Shown: positions 15,190-23,366 of the stretch, in pieces | Layout: each line of letters starts with the position of its first letter | Position numbering within the stretch: the first letter of the stretch is position 1 | From: an uncultured Elusimicrobiales bacterium | GTDB taxonomy: Bacteria > Elusimicrobiota > Elusimicrobia > Elusimicrobiales > Elusimicrobiaceae | Reading direction: 5' to 3' | Assembly: GCA_934667625.1 (NCBI GenBank) | Contig: CAKUMH010000005.1 | Coordinates: 62,001-126,000 of the forward strand | Length of the DNA: 64,000 bases | The notes under the pieces: generated by a model | Database searches by the model: none | What the model was told of the DNA's origin: nothing | Seen by the model: only the letters and a program-made list of their open reading frames with translations | Translations under genes and position numbers: made by a program

Positions 15190-17796
15190 ATGGTTTTTCA
15201 TCACTTGCAAGCCAGTTTTGCGGGGGGAGAAATCAGCCCCTCTTTGCAGGCCCGGGCGGATGCGGCGGCCTACAGCACATGGCTCAAATCGGCCAAGAAC
15301 TTTTACGTGCACCCACAGGGCGGCGCTTCCAACCGCCCCGGTACGGCCTTTATGGGCTTAGCCAAAAACACGGGCAAGCCCTGCCGGGTGGTCCCCTTTG
15401 TCTTGTCCGAGGAAGAGTCTTACGTGTTGGAACTAGGCGAAAAATACCTGCGTCTTTACACGTCGGCAGGGGTCATTAAAAACCAAGACGGCACCGCGCT
15501 GGAACTGGCCACGCCCTATGCCGCGTCGGCCGTGCAAAAACTAAATTATACGCAATACGGGCAGAAACTCTTTTTGGCGCATCCGTCTTATCCGCCCCAG
15601 GTGCTTTCGCTGCAAAATGGCACGTTTACCCTGCAGGCGCTCCCGCTTCGCTATGGACCGTTTCAGTCGGCCAATACAGAGCAGGCTCATAAATTAAGGG
15701 TGACCAAAAGTACCGAGGGGGCCGTTTCCGCCGGCGTGGCGGCCACGGTGCGTTTCCAGCCCGAGGTCTACCCAAACTATGGTGTTTTGGGGTATTTTAA
15801 CGACGTGTGGTTCTTTTCGGGGCCGGACTATGGGCTGGACCTAAATTTGCTCGTCTCGCAGTTCAACAGCACCTTTGGCGCACAGGGGCTGTCGGCCACG
15901 CTTTCGGGGGGACTTTTGCAAATCACTTCCCCGCAGGCGACGGGGGGCGATTGGAACGGCAAACAGCTGGTGCTGAAGTATTACCAGGCCTTCACCCGTC
16001 CGCCTGTACTGACGGTGACGCAAACGCTCAGCGGCGGCGCCAACCAGGGGAGTCTGTCTTCCACGGCGCCGGAGGTGTACCGTTTGGAGAGTGACTTTGA
16101 TTTGTTCTCGCCCGAGGACGTGGGCGGCAAATTCGCGCTGACGCACGCGGTGGAGGCCCAGCTGGGCACGGGCACCTTAGGCTACGAGCAAACTTCCGGC
16201 ACCATCAAAACCGCCGGAGATTGGCGCCTGCGTACCAGCGGCACCTGGACAGGCACCGTAACGTTGGAGTCCTCCGCGGACAACGGCGTTACGTGGCGGG
16301 AAGTCAAACTGCTTTCCCGTGCGTCCGGGGATGAAAATTTTTCACTCGTCGGGCAGCTTGAAGACACCAACTCCTTTTATTTGTTGCGAGTCCGTTCCGG
16401 CGCCAATACCGGTGAGGCCGGATACGAGCTGCAGGCGGAGGCCTTTTTTCAAGAAGGGGTGGCGGTGCTGACAGGGTATATCGGGCCGCGGCAAATGCTG
16501 GTGGATATAGAGCGCCCCTTTGGCGCAGATACATGGACGAGTGAATGGGCGGAAGGCTCCTTTAGCCCCAAAAACGGCTACCCCGCCTGCGTGTTTTTTT
16601 ACCAGGACCGCCTAGGGCTGGCCGGCACGCGGGCCGAAGCGCAGACGTTGTGGTTTTCCAAAACCGGTGCGTATGACGATTTCGGACACGCCCGCACCAC
16701 GCTCTTGGATTCGGACGCGCTGAGCATTAAGCTCTCCGGCAAAAAGCTAAACGCCATCCATTCCGTGGCGGTGGGAAACAGACTGCTGATTTTTACGGCG
16801 GGGAGCGAGTGGACGCTGTCCGCTAATGGTGCCCTTACGCCCACCAATTTCCAGCTCTCCCAACAGAGCGAACGCGGCGCCAGCCGCACGGCGCCTGTGC
16901 TAGTGGGCAACAAAGCGCTCTATGTGCAGGCGCGGGGCGGCGTTCTGCGCGATTTTTATTACGACTACAATACCGCCTCTTACACCGGCAACGACCTGAC
17001 GCTCTGCGCCCGCCACCTGTTCTTCAACCGGGAAATTGTGGACCTTTGCTACCAGCAGGAGCCGGACAATTTGCTCTGGTGCGTGCTGGATAACGGCACG
17101 CTTTTAACGCTCACCTACTTGGCAGAACAAGACCTGTACGCCTGGACGCATCACGAAACACAGGGTGAATTTGCCAGTGTTTGCACCGTGCCCAACCGCG
17201 GCTACGACGAGGTGTGGTTTGCGGTCAAACGGGGGGAAACGTATCAGGTTGAACGCCTTTCCAGGCGTTTAGCCAGCAAGGAAGCGCAGGATCAGGTGTT
17301 TTTGGATGCAGCGGTTTCCCGCCGCAGCGAGACGCCTTTTAGCGAAGTATCCGGGCTGGCGCATTTGGAAGGAAAGCAGGTGGACGTGCTGGCGGACGGA
17401 AGCCCCTTGGGGAGCCTGACGGTGACGAACGGAAAAATTACCCTGCCGCGGGCCATGCACTGCGTGCAGGTGGGGCTTTCCTACGAGGCCGAACTGCAAA
17501 CCTTGCCCGCCGCCTTCACCCTTGCTGACGGCACCGGGCTGGACCGCAAGCGCCGTGTGGTGTCCGTGGTGGTAAAAATGTTGGACAGCCGCGGCGGACG
17601 GGTGGGTACGGATCCCCAGGCGCTAGACGAAATCGTCCAGCGCACGGACGAACCCTACAACACCCCGCTGCCGCTTAAAACCACGGAATACGAAAAGCCC
17701 CTTTCCGGGCTGCACACGTCCCTGCCGTCCGTCATTTTTCGGCAGACGGATCCGCTGCCAGTCACCGTGCTGGCACTCATCACGCGGCTGGCCTAG
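15190..17796 (+). CDS. Phage tail tubular protein B (gp12-like nozzle)
   Basis: An 868-residue protein; the ATG at 15190, two bases after the preceding stop, is preferred to an upstream in-frame start inside that gene. The N-terminus (LQASFAGGEISPSLQARADA and KNFYVHPQGGASNRPGTAF) is diagnostic for the nozzle protein of short-tailed phages, and the blocks FFYQDRLGLAGTRAEAQTLW and FTAGSEWTLSANGALTPTNF are typical beta-propeller segments. It is full length. Confidence 0.9.
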   Translation: MVFHHLQASFAGGEISPSLQARADAAAYSTWLKSAKNFYVHPQGGASNRPGTAFMGLAKNTGKPCRVVPFVLSEEESYVLELGEKYLRLYTSAGVIKNQDGTALELATPYAASAVQKLNYTQYGQKLFLAHPSYPPQVLSLQNGTFTLQALPLRYGPFQSANTEQAHKLRVTKSTEGAVSAGVAATVRFQPEVYPNYGVLGYFNDVWFFSGPDYGLDLNLLVSQFNSTFGAQGLSATLSGGLLQITSPQATGGDWNGKQLVLKYYQAFTRPPVLTVTQTLSGGANQGSLSSTAPEVYRLESDFDLFSPEDVGGKFALTHAVEAQLGTGTLGYEQTSGTIKTAGDWRLRTSGTWTGTVTLESSADNGVTWREVKLLSRASGDENFSLVGQLEDTNSFYLLRVRSGANTGEAGYELQAEAFFQEGVAVLTGYIGPRQMLVDIERPFGADTWTSEWAEGSFSPKNGYPACVFFYQDRLGLAGTRAEAQTLWFSKTGAYDDFGHARTTLLDSDALSIKLSGKKLNAIHSVAVGNRLLIFTAGSEWTLSANGALTPTNFQLSQQSERGASRTAPVLVGNKALYVQARGGVLRDFYYDYNTASYTGNDLTLCARHLFFNREIVDLCYQQEPDNLLWCVLDNGTLLTLTYLAEQDLYAWTHHETQGEFASVCTVPNRGYDEVWFAVKRGETYQVERLSRRLASKEAQDQVFLDAAVSRRSETPFSEVSGLAHLEGKQVDVLADGSPLGSLTVTNGKITLPRAMHCVQVGLSYEAELQTLPAAFTLADGTGLDRKRRVVSVVVKMLDSRGGRVGTDPQALDEIVQRTDEPYNTPLPLKTTEYEKPLSGLHTSLPSVIFRQTDPLPVTVLALITRLA

Positions 17797-17799
17797 GCC

Positions 17800-17840
17800 T
17801 AAAAAAGGGGCCTTTGCTGTGTGCAAAGGCCCCTTTCCAA
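17800..17840. terminator. Bidirectional terminator between nozzle gene and moron
   Basis: AAAGGGGCCTTTGC and GCAAAGGCCCCTTT form a long perfect stem with A-rich/T-rich flanks, serving the plus-strand nozzle gene and the minus-strand gene at 17853. Confidence 0.88.
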
Positions 17841-17852
17841 AATTATTTTTTG

Positions 17853-18560
17853 TTACGGAAACACAACGCTTTTAAGCATTTCTTCCGCTTTTGTTTGGTC
17901 TGCCGCGCCCAATTGGCTAGAGACAAAGTAATACACCGCGCCGTCTTGTGTCGGAACGATCAAGGCAGAGATCGGCATAGAGTCGCCATTGTTGCTGTAC
18001 ACGAGGGCGGAAACAAACAGTGCCGGGCGGCCGGACACGGTGATGTCCTCCTGCTTAAGCACCTCTAAATTGCGGCGGTGGTTTTGCTTGAAAGCTTCCT
18101 GCAGGTCCTGCAGAAAGTTTTCTTCCGTTTTGTTTTGGCGGATGAAGAACGTCCACGTCACCGGGCCTTTGTAGTCCTTGCCTGCGGCATCTTTTTTAAA
18201 GATATTTGTATCCACACCCGCTTTAAAGGACCAATCGTCAAAGCTTACCCAATCGCCAAACGTCATGCCGTCAAACACCGTCACTTGCAGTTGGGTTTCC
18301 GGGTCCGTATACACGCGGGAACCGTATTGCGGCGCCGCAGTTTTGGCGGCGGCGATAATCGGTTGGAAGGGCTTTGTCACTTTATGCACGCACCACAGGG
18401 TGGCCACAGCCAGCGCCACACCAAACAACACGGTGGAAACACCCGCCCAAATCAGCGGGCCCTTGTTGGAATTCTTTTTAAGCAGAACCCAAATCAATTT
18501 AAACACCAAAAAGAAAGCCGCATACACGGCCAAAACAGCCAACAGCGAAAAAACAATCAT
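17853..18560 (-). CDS. Membrane protein of unknown function (moron-like)
   Basis: A 235-residue protein with two N-terminal membrane helices (about 3-28 and 38-62) and a C-terminal extracytoplasmic domain (70-235) rich in beta strands, containing LQVTVFDGMTFGDWVSFDDW and ISALIVPTQDGAVYYFVSS. It is transcribed against the phage genes, has its own AGGAGCG Shine-Dalgarno and shares the 17.8 kb terminator. No family is recognised. Its location in the middle of a morphogenesis operon suggests acquired cargo such as an envelope-modifying or exclusion gene, by inference only. Confidence 0.75.
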   Translation of the reverse strand: MIVFSLLAVLAVYAAFFLVFKLIWVLLKKNSNKGPLIWAGVSTVLFGVALAVATLWCVHKVTKPFQPIIAAAKTAAPQYGSRVYTDPETQLQVTVFDGMTFGDWVSFDDWSFKAGVDTNIFKKDAAGKDYKGPVTWTFFIRQNKTEENFLQDLQEAFKQNHRRNLEVLKQEDITVSGRPALFVSALVYSNNGDSMPISALIVPTQDGAVYYFVSSQLGAADQTKAEEMLKSVVFP

Positions 18561-18653
18561 TTCTTTACGCTCCTTAGTTGTAACGTCTTACCTTTTCTAT
18601 TGTAGCAAAAAATCTTTTTTACCGTTTTGATATTTCAGTTGAAGGAGGAACCC

Positions 18654-19139
18654 ATGGCAGGACTTTTTCTCTCAGGCGCGGCCGCCTTAACGGCAGGCGT
18701 CTTAAAATGGGGCAGCCGGAAGGCGGAGCTGGAGGCGTACAGCCTGGCCGCGTCCGACTATGCCCGTCAGGCCGCCTTTACGGCGGCCGCACAGCGGCGT
18801 CAGGCGGAGTATTTATTCAAAACCGCCGCCGAACGCACGCGGGACCTGTACGAAACGTACGCACAGACCGCCGGCTCGCAAAAGGTGGCGGTGGCCGCCG
18901 CCGGGGCGGATGCTTCTTCCGGCACGGTACAGCAGCTGCTTAAAAGCAGTCGCTTAAATGCCTTGTTAGACCAACGCCGCGTGCAAAGCTCGCTGGACGA
19001 TTCTTTGTACGAAAATTCCCTTGCCGCGGCGGAAAAAATTTACGCCTTAAACGAATCCGCCGCCGAACAGCGCAAGGCGGCCAAACGCCGCGGCAGCTGG
19101 TGGAACGTGGGCCGCGATATTTTTTCTTTGCTTAGCTAG
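18654..19139 (+). CDS. Internal virion protein (gp14-like)
   Basis: A 161-residue helical protein with an N-terminal small-residue segment (FLSGAAALTAGVLKWGS) and long Ala/Gln/Arg helices, closely resembling podovirus internal core/ejection proteins. QKVAVAAAGADASSGTVQQL is the family-like hinge. It starts after GAAGGAGGAACCC. Such proteins leave the capsid with DNA and help build the channel across the envelope. Confidence 0.72.
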   Translation: MAGLFLSGAAALTAGVLKWGSRKAELEAYSLAASDYARQAAFTAAAQRRQAEYLFKTAAERTRDLYETYAQTAGSQKVAVAAAGADASSGTVQQLLKSSRLNALLDQRRVQSSLDDSLYENSLAAAEKIYALNESAAEQRKAAKRRGSWWNVGRDIFSLLS

Positions 19140-19148
19140 GAGGACTCC

Positions 19149-20471
19149 ATGCCTATCATTCCCACCTATTCACAGCGTGAGCATTACCGCGCGCCGCAAG
19201 TGGCCGCGTCCTCGTCCGCGCCCCGCCGGATAAACGCCGCGCGGGAAAACGACTTGCAGACCGTCGGCAAGTTTATTCAAACGGTGTTGCCGCAGGGAGA
19301 GGACCGTTCGTCCGCACCGTCCAAAAGCGGCGCTTTATCCCCGTCCCCTCTGCGCCAAGAATTGGCGGAGACGGTGCATAAAAACGGGGCGGACGTGTCC
19401 GCACTGGACCGCTTTGCCGCGGCCCATTTTTTGCCGGACAATACGGACGAAACCGCGTCCGCCCGGCAGGATTATCTGTTGCTGCGTGCTGCCGCGCAGG
19501 AAGACGCCCAAGCACTTGCCGCACAAACTGCCCGTTCGTCCGCGCTGGAGGAGTTAAACCGGACGCAGGCCGTCGGTTCCACCGCGCCGGACGGCTCCTC
19601 ACTCAAGGCATATTTAGACGGGCAGCTACCCACACACCAGGCCCGCTTGCAGGCCCAGGGCGTGCATGAACAGGCAGTCCAAACACAGCTGCGGCAGGTG
19701 CGCGCGGACACCGCGGCCACTTGTATGCGCCGTGCCTTATCGGCCGGAAAACTGCACGCCGCGCAGGATTTTTTTGCCACCTTCCGGTCGGATTTTTCCG
19801 CTCCGGCCGAGCAGGCATATCGGCGCGAACTAGCCGTCGCCTCGGCGCGCCAAACGGCGCAGGCGCTTTGGGCCAATTCCGCCAACGAAACGGACGGCTC
19901 CGTGGCAAATCGCCAAGCGTGGGCCGTGGAAAAATTAAAAGCTCTTTCGGCTCCGCTCCGCCGGGACGTGGCCCGACAGCTGGCGTTCTTGCGCCGCCGG
20001 GAGGAAACGCAAGCGCACGCGGCCTGTGCCCAGGTGTATGAACGGCTGGCCTCGGGCGAAGAAATGCAGGATGTTGGCATCCTTGCCCCGTCCGTACTGC
20101 CCGCGGCGGAAGTGTCTCTAGCCGAACGGGCCGCGCAGGAAAAATCACTGCCCGCCGCCGCAGGCGCCCCGCAGGTGTTTAACCGCCTGTATTTTTCCGC
20201 CTCACAGCAGGACAACGCCCGCGCCTTTGAGAAGGGGGACGTGTCCGCGCGCGAATACCTAGCGTTGGAGGCGGCCCGTCACCGCCGTGGTGGGGGGCTG
20301 TCGGACCGGGAAAGCGCCCTTTTGTGCCGTGGCATAGAGGCCTGGCATCAGCGTAAGGGCATTTCAAAAGACGTGGCGGAGGAAAGCAAACGGGCGGTTT
20401 TGTCCGCCGCGTTCACCGCGGACGGGCAAGCGTCTGCTTGGGGCCGTATCAAACAATTGTTGGATTTTTAG
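19149..20471 (+). CDS. Probable internal virion/ejection protein
   Basis: A 440-residue Ala/Gln/Arg-rich, almost entirely helical protein without membrane segments or enzyme motifs. Position between the gp14-like protein and the tail fibre, and composition, fit the ejection proteins of short-tailed phages (gp15-like, here shorter). No lytic transglycosylase motif is visible, unlike T7 gp16. The start follows TAGGAGGACTCC. Function is positional inference. Confidence 0.65.
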   Translation: MPIIPTYSQREHYRAPQVAASSSAPRRINAARENDLQTVGKFIQTVLPQGEDRSSAPSKSGALSPSPLRQELAETVHKNGADVSALDRFAAAHFLPDNTDETASARQDYLLLRAAAQEDAQALAAQTARSSALEELNRTQAVGSTAPDGSSLKAYLDGQLPTHQARLQAQGVHEQAVQTQLRQVRADTAATCMRRALSAGKLHAAQDFFATFRSDFSAPAEQAYRRELAVASARQTAQALWANSANETDGSVANRQAWAVEKLKALSAPLRRDVARQLAFLRRREETQAHAACAQVYERLASGEEMQDVGILAPSVLPAAEVSLAERAAQEKSLPAAAGAPQVFNRLYFSASQQDNARAFEKGDVSAREYLALEAARHRRGGGLSDRESALLCRGIEAWHQRKGISKDVAEESKRAVLSAAFTADGQASAWGRIKQLLDF

Positions 20472-20480
20472 GAGAGAACT

Positions 20481-21902
20481 ATGACCGTTTCAACACAACT
20501 TACTAAACGAATTTACCAAGGCAACGGCGTTACTACCGCCTGGGAGGTGGATTTCCCGTTGCTTTCTGCCGCGGATCTAAGCGTATACGTCACCTCGCCG
20601 CACGGCGTGGAAGAAAAAGTAACGCAGGGGTACGCGCTGGACATGCTTACCCACACGCTTACCTATCCCACGGCGGAGAGTGGCCTGGCGCCGCTGTCTG
20701 ACGGAACCACGCTGACGTTGGTGCGCAACACGCCGCTCACGCAGGAGATTGACCTCTTGCGCCAAGGGGAACTGGACGCCGAGGTGTTAGAGCAGGGATA
20801 CGACAAGCTGACACTGCTGGTGCAGGAACTGAGTGAAAAACTGTCGCGCAGCATTAAGTATCCTGTTTCTATGCCAGAATCGTCCGACGAAGCAAATGCA
20901 TTTTTAACGAAAATCCTCTCCGCTAGGAGAGACGCCCTGTCCGCCTCTACCAAAGCCGCTGCGTCCGCGCAGGTGGCACAAACCTCTGCCACGGAGGCCA
21001 CCCAAACTGCCACGCAGGCACAGGTGGATATTGCCGCGGCTTCTGCCGCTGCCGAGGCCCGGCTGGCCCAGCAGGGGGGACAAATTCTCTCCTCCGCACA
21101 AACGGCTGCAGACACCGCCACCGCCCAAGCTGCCACGGCCCAAGCCTATGCGGAACACTCTATTGGCAAGTGCTTGGGCGAGGTGTATGTGAGCCAAAGC
21201 AGCGTGGCGGCGGACAATCCCGGCTCGCTTTGTTTGTGGACGGGGGAATACTATGCCAACGCTTCTACCCTATACCCCGATTTTTACGCGTGGGTTAAAA
21301 GCCGCCCCGAGCTTTGCACCACCAAAGCAACTTATGATGCTGCTATTTCAGCCGCGGGCGCGTGCCCCTATTATGTGGCGGACGAAGTGGAGGGATCGTT
21401 GCGCCTGCCCAAATTATCCATCTACACCAAAACCAACCAAAGCGTAACGGTCACTCTCTATCCGTGGGTGGTGGCGTATAACTCCGCCGTGCCTCCTTCC
21501 ACCGCGCAGGCCGCGGCATTTAACGGAGCGCTAAGTGGCAAGGCAGCGGCTGATTTATCCAACGTGTCCCGTTTGGCGCAGGCCGCGGCCGACAACCTCC
21601 TCCCACAGGCCATGGACTATGTGGTTGAGAGCAAACTGCCGACGGAAGAGGATTCCTCGTGGTACCGCCGGTACAAAAGCGGCTGGCTGGAGCAAGGGGG
21701 AATTTCCGTCGGGGATACGGTATCGTATCCGGTGGCGTTTGCCTCGGCTGTGTACGGTTTGATTCTCACGGGCCACTTTTCCGGCAGTTATTACGCTTCG
21801 CTAGTCAACACGAAAACTGCCACGGGCTTTACCGTCTTTCAAGGCCAGGGATACGTCGGTGGATGTGAGTGGCGCGCCTCTGGTATGGGGGCCAGCGTAT
21901 GA
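20481..21902 (+). CDS. Tail fibre protein (T7 gp17-like N-terminus)
   Basis: A 473-residue fibre. Residues 1-130 match the tail-attachment domain of T7-type fibres (RIYQGNGVTTAWEVDFPLL, then YALDMLTHTLTY and LVRNTPLTQEIDLLRQGELD). An Ala/Thr/Gln coiled-coil stalk follows (about 145-225), then a receptor-binding region with an unusual set of Tyr/Trp-rich strands. The C-terminus (FQGQGYVGGCEWRASGMGAS) resembles gp53-like tips. It determines adsorption specificity. Confidence 0.82.
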   Translation: MTVSTQLTKRIYQGNGVTTAWEVDFPLLSAADLSVYVTSPHGVEEKVTQGYALDMLTHTLTYPTAESGLAPLSDGTTLTLVRNTPLTQEIDLLRQGELDAEVLEQGYDKLTLLVQELSEKLSRSIKYPVSMPESSDEANAFLTKILSARRDALSASTKAAASAQVAQTSATEATQTATQAQVDIAAASAAAEARLAQQGGQILSSAQTAADTATAQAATAQAYAEHSIGKCLGEVYVSQSSVAADNPGSLCLWTGEYYANASTLYPDFYAWVKSRPELCTTKATYDAAISAAGACPYYVADEVEGSLRLPKLSIYTKTNQSVTVTLYPWVVAYNSAVPPSTAQAAAFNGALSGKAAADLSNVSRLAQAAADNLLPQAMDYVVESKLPTEEDSSWYRRYKSGWLEQGGISVGDTVSYPVAFASAVYGLILTGHFSGSYYASLVNTKTATGFTVFQGQGYVGGCEWRASGMGASV

Positions 21903-22123
21903 GTGCAGAAAACCTCAAAAATTGGCTTTGGCTGGCAGGTGCCGTAGGGGCGGCGGCGTTTTGGTGCGTGACCATGTACGGCCTGCCTCCGCGCGTGGAT
22001 CATTTGGAAAAAAAGATTGCCGAACATGAGGGCCGTTTGGCCCGTTCGGACGTAAAACTGGATATGATTGCGGACGACGTCAAAAGCATTAAGGTACTGC
22101 TCTTGGGCGCGTCTGCACATTAA
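21899..22123 (+). CDS. Small membrane protein with coiled coil (lysis-cluster)
   Basis: A 74-residue protein with one membrane helix (WLWLAGAVGAAAFWCVTMYG) followed by a heptad-like helix (VDHLEKKIAEHEGRLARSDV). It starts at ATGA overlapping the fibre stop. The shape resembles XhlA/Gp-type lysis accessory proteins. It forms a tight group with the next three genes. Confidence 0.7.
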   Translation: MSAENLKNWLWLAGAVGAAAFWCVTMYGLPPRVDHLEKKIAEHEGRLARSDVKLDMIADDVKSIKVLLLGASAH

Positions 22124-22135
22124 CAAGGAGGATGT

Positions 22136-22336
22136 ATGACGCAAGTAATCAATTGGTGCACAGCACACCTGCAGGAACTGCTCGCCATTATCGGCGGCTT
22201 GGTGGGCGTGGCGACGGTGGTGGTAAAGCTGACGCCCACGCAAAAGGATGACGAGTTTTTGGGCAAGGTCATCAAGGTATTGTCCGCCCTGTCGCTTGTC
22301 AATCCGGACGGGTCGTTTGTCGGAAGTAAAAAATGA
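22136..22336 (+). CDS. Holin-like small membrane protein
   Basis: A 66-residue protein with an N-terminal hydrophobic helix (LQELLAIIGGLVGVATVVVK) and a second weaker one (VIKVLSALSLV), then a short polar tail. It starts after AAGGAGGATGT. A holin role is inferred from size, topology and position before the spanin genes. Confidence 0.6.
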   Translation: MTQVINWCTAHLQELLAIIGGLVGVATVVVKLTPTQKDDEFLGKVIKVLSALSLVNPDGSFVGSKK

Positions 22337-22536
22337 AGTGGCTGCTTGGCCTGTCAGCTGTGCTAGTGGCGGCGTTTTACGCATGCCTGCGACAAAAAAT
22401 ACAACTGCACGAGGAGCTAAAACAAGCCGTCAAACGGGAGAAGGAACATGAAGAAATGGATAGCGTTTTTTCTGCCGTGGAGCGTATGCCTGTGGATGAG
22501 CTTCGCCGCCGGCTGCGCACCGGGCATAAAAAATAA
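22333..22536 (+). CDS. Rz-like inner-membrane spanin
   Basis: A 67-residue protein with one N-terminal membrane helix (WLLGLSAVLVAAFYACL) and a charged helical tail (EELKQAVKREKEHEEMDS), the layout of phage i-spanins though shorter than lambda Rz. It overlaps the holin-like gene by four bases and encodes the nested lipoprotein gene in another frame, which is the genetic hallmark of spanin pairs. Confidence 0.65.
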   Translation: MKWLLGLSAVLVAAFYACLRQKIQLHEELKQAVKREKEHEEMDSVFSAVERMPVDELRRRLRTGHKK

Positions 22537-22657
22537 GGCCGTGCTGTGCCGCGTGCGCTTTGACACGGACGACCCGGCCCTGGTGCAGATGAGCGGGCAA
22601 AACCTCCGCGCCTTAGCCGCCTTTGAGGCAGCCTGTGGACGTTTCAACCTGCGCTAA
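22448..22657 (+). CDS. Rz1-like outer-membrane lipoprotein spanin
   Basis: A 69-residue lipoprotein whose start lies inside the Rz-like gene in the +1 frame and whose end extends 121 bases past it. A signal peptide (MKKWIAFFLPWSVCLWMSF) ends in lipobox AAGC, giving a mature protein of about 46 residues. With the i-spanin it would fuse inner and outer membranes during lysis. This argues the phage host has a Gram-negative envelope. Confidence 0.65.
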   Translation: MKKWIAFFLPWSVCLWMSFAAGCAPGIKNKAVLCRVRFDTDDPALVQMSGQNLRALAAFEAACGRFNLR

Positions 22658-22670
22658 CAGACGCCAAAAA

Positions 22671-22703
22671 TAAAACCCCCGTCGTTTTTGGATGGGGGTT
22701 TTT
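22671..22703. terminator. Terminator between lysis genes and the prepilin gene
   Basis: AAACCCCCGTC and GATGGGGGTTTTT pair around GTTTTTG. It works on both strands and marks the right end of the phage-like cluster. Confidence 0.82.
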
Positions 22704-22720
22704 GTGTGCACAAGTATGTA

Positions 22721-23227
22721 TTAGAAGTTGGAATTTTTACCGCTGGTGATCGCACTGCAAAATTTTTCAATGTCAGAGCCGGCGGTAGGAGCGGTGCAGT
22801 CCGCAGCCGAATCCTCACCCGTGCCACAGCAGCGTTTGGCCTCAATGGTGCCGTCGGCGCTTTCCGTCAGGATAGTTTTAAGGACGTACGGCGCCTTGTT
22901 CAGTTCGCGCTTGGCAGTGATGACAAAAGTGTTGTTGGCCGCACCGCTGGGGGCCTCCATGACGATCGTAAAGTTCTTTCCGCCGTATTTGGTGGTGCCG
23001 GACACTTTGGGCACTTCCACATCCAACTTGGCAAAATTATCCGGCCATTGGTCCTTTTGCAGACGGTAGCGTTCTGCCGCACCGCGCACGGCGCTCATCA
23101 GCGTCAGCGCTTCGGCTGAGCGGGCTTTTTCCACGGCCGTCATATACTGCGGCAACGCCACGGCGGACAGAATGCCAACGATGAGGACGACAACCAACAA
23201 TTCAATAAGTGTAAAACCTTGTTTCAT
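22721..23227 (-). CDS. Type IV prepilin-like protein
   Basis: A 168-residue prepilin with a very short leader [22 protein letters not shown], Glu5 intact and LPQYMTAVEKARSAEALTLM as the helix. The C-terminal globular domain carries CCGTGEDSAADC and FCSAITSGK, so four cysteines could form disulphides. It lacks the poly-T/dyad cassette and starts after AAGGGAGAAGACT. It is convergent with the lysis genes. Confidence 0.88.
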   Translation of the reverse strand: MKQGFTLIELLVVVLIVGILSAVALPQYMTAVEKARSAEALTLMSAVRGAAERYRLQKDQWPDNFAKLDVEVPKVSGTTKYGGKNFTIVMEAPSGAANNTFVITAKRELNKAPYVLKTILTESADGTIEAKRCCGTGEDSAADCTAPTAGSDIEKFCSAITSGKNSNF

Positions 23228-23366
23228 AGTCTTCTCCCTTAATTAAAATGCGCGTCTGCGCCTACCAAATAGTATAGCAAAAAACGGGTGAAATGCAATA
23301 TGGACAGGCATAAAATTCACCGTGGCCTATGAGGCGGGTGCAAAACGCAATAAATATGTGGGCTGA

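Noticed and set aside
18078..18605. Plus-strand frames opposite the 17853-18560 gene
   Set aside because: They are shadows of a minus-strand gene with signal-like helices, ribosome-binding site and terminator.
7461..22657. Diversity-generating retroelement, suspected because the head genes resemble BPP-1
   Set aside because: No reverse transcriptase, Avd or template/variable repeat pair is visible; the fibre lacks a C-type lectin-like end.
4818..22720. Direct repeats flanking the phage-like region as att sites
   Set aside because: By eye I found no convincing direct repeat of 15 or more bases between the two flanks; a computed search is needed to be certain.
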